A model generated the notes under the pieces. The model ran no database searches, was not told the origin of the DNA, and saw nothing but the letters and a program-made list of their open reading frames with translations. Shown here in pieces: positions 13,208 through 13,263 of a DNA stretch of 13,263 nt (the first letter of the stretch is position 1; each line of letters starts with the position of its first letter). The stretch is from Spirochaetaceae bacterium (GTDB lineage Bacteria > Spirochaetota > Spirochaetia > Treponematales > Breznakiellaceae): NCBI GenBank assembly GCA_031284645.1, contig JAITXS010000085.1, positions 1 to 13,263 of the forward strand. The letters are read 5' to 3'. The translations under genes were made by a program, and so were the position numbers.

Positions 13208-13263
13208 TTAAGCCGCATTGCCAATATGGTCTTTATGTTCCTGTTTTTCCAACTCCTTAACAA
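13208..13263 (-). CDS. C-terminal end of an ORF, probably transposase or helper protein (partial)
   Basis: The only frame open to the window edge and ending next to the repeats reads VKELEKQEHKDHIGNAA followed by TAA (13208-13210). Its position beside the terminal repeats suggests the last gene of the insertion sequence. Seventeen residues do not allow a family call. Confidence 0.45.
   Translation of the reverse strand, partial: VKELEKQEHKDHIGNAA

Larger units (their letters stand above)
13147..13263 (-). mobile_element. One end of an insertion sequence, IS21-like by its terminal repeats (partial)
   Basis: The sequence begins TGTCAACG at 13147 and carries two tandem copies of a 21-bp repeat, then the stop codon of an ORF running in from the right edge. 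Multiple subterminal repeats with TG at the tip, close to the end of an ORF, are typical of IS21-type elements. The family is an inference because only 117 bp is visible. Confidence 0.5.

Noticed and set aside
1..13263. CRISPR array or retron-type repeats
   Set aside because: No regularly spaced repeats beyond the two-copy IS terminal repeat were seen, and no cas or reverse transcriptase gene is present.

Overview
The window looks like chromosomal DNA from a spirochaete, most likely an oral- or gut-type Treponema. This is inferred from moderate GC content, the mix of fermentative redox genes with AT-rich accessory genes, and overall sequence character; no rRNA or other taxonomic marker is present. 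The first 18 bases are an uninterrupted C run, which looks like a contig end or assembly artefact.

Left part (about 1-3790, + strand genes, accessory DNA). A TupA-like ATP-grasp enzyme of surface-glycan type carries a tandemly duplicated N-terminal motif. It is followed by a strong sigma70-type promoter driving a chimeric gene: the first ~95 residues are a Vat/XAT-type O-acetyltransferase and the rest is the C-terminal half of a C5-cytosine DNA methyltransferase. The methyltransferase part overlaps by 4 bp a complete-looking BsuBI/PstI-family restriction endonuclease. The endonuclease therefore seems intact while its cognate methylase has lost motif I and the catalytic Pro-Cys motif. The 490 bp after it hold a GC-rich hairpin, an integron attC-like inverted repeat pair, a previously uncalled 49-residue helix-turn-helix gene on the minus strand with its own ribosome-binding site, and a long imperfect inverted repeat.

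Middle part (3792-8637, housekeeping). Glutamine-dependent NAD+ synthetase (nadE, minus) contains an in-frame, hairpin-rich GC element in the linker between its two domains. Upstream of it lies an organophosphate:phosphate antiporter-type MFS transporter (minus). Divergently from that runs seryl-tRNA synthetase (serS, +) with a good intrinsic terminator and no visible Shine-Dalgarno sequence.

Right part (8710-13030, minus). Three tightly packed genes form one operon behind a TTGATA-18-TATAAT promoter: a NuoE/HydC-like [2Fe-2S] subunit, a NuoF/HydB-like flavin/NADH subunit with added ferredoxin domains, and a NuoG-N-terminus/GltD(NfnB)-like/ferredoxin fusion. No H-cluster hydrogenase or formate dehydrogenase subunit is present. 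The set matches the architecture of the Sporomusa-type Nfn (Stn) electron-bifurcating transhydrogenase, which links NAD(H), NADP(H) and ferredoxin. At the right edge, tandem terminal repeats and the last 17 codons of an ORF mark one end of an IS21-like insertion sequence that abuts the operon promoter.
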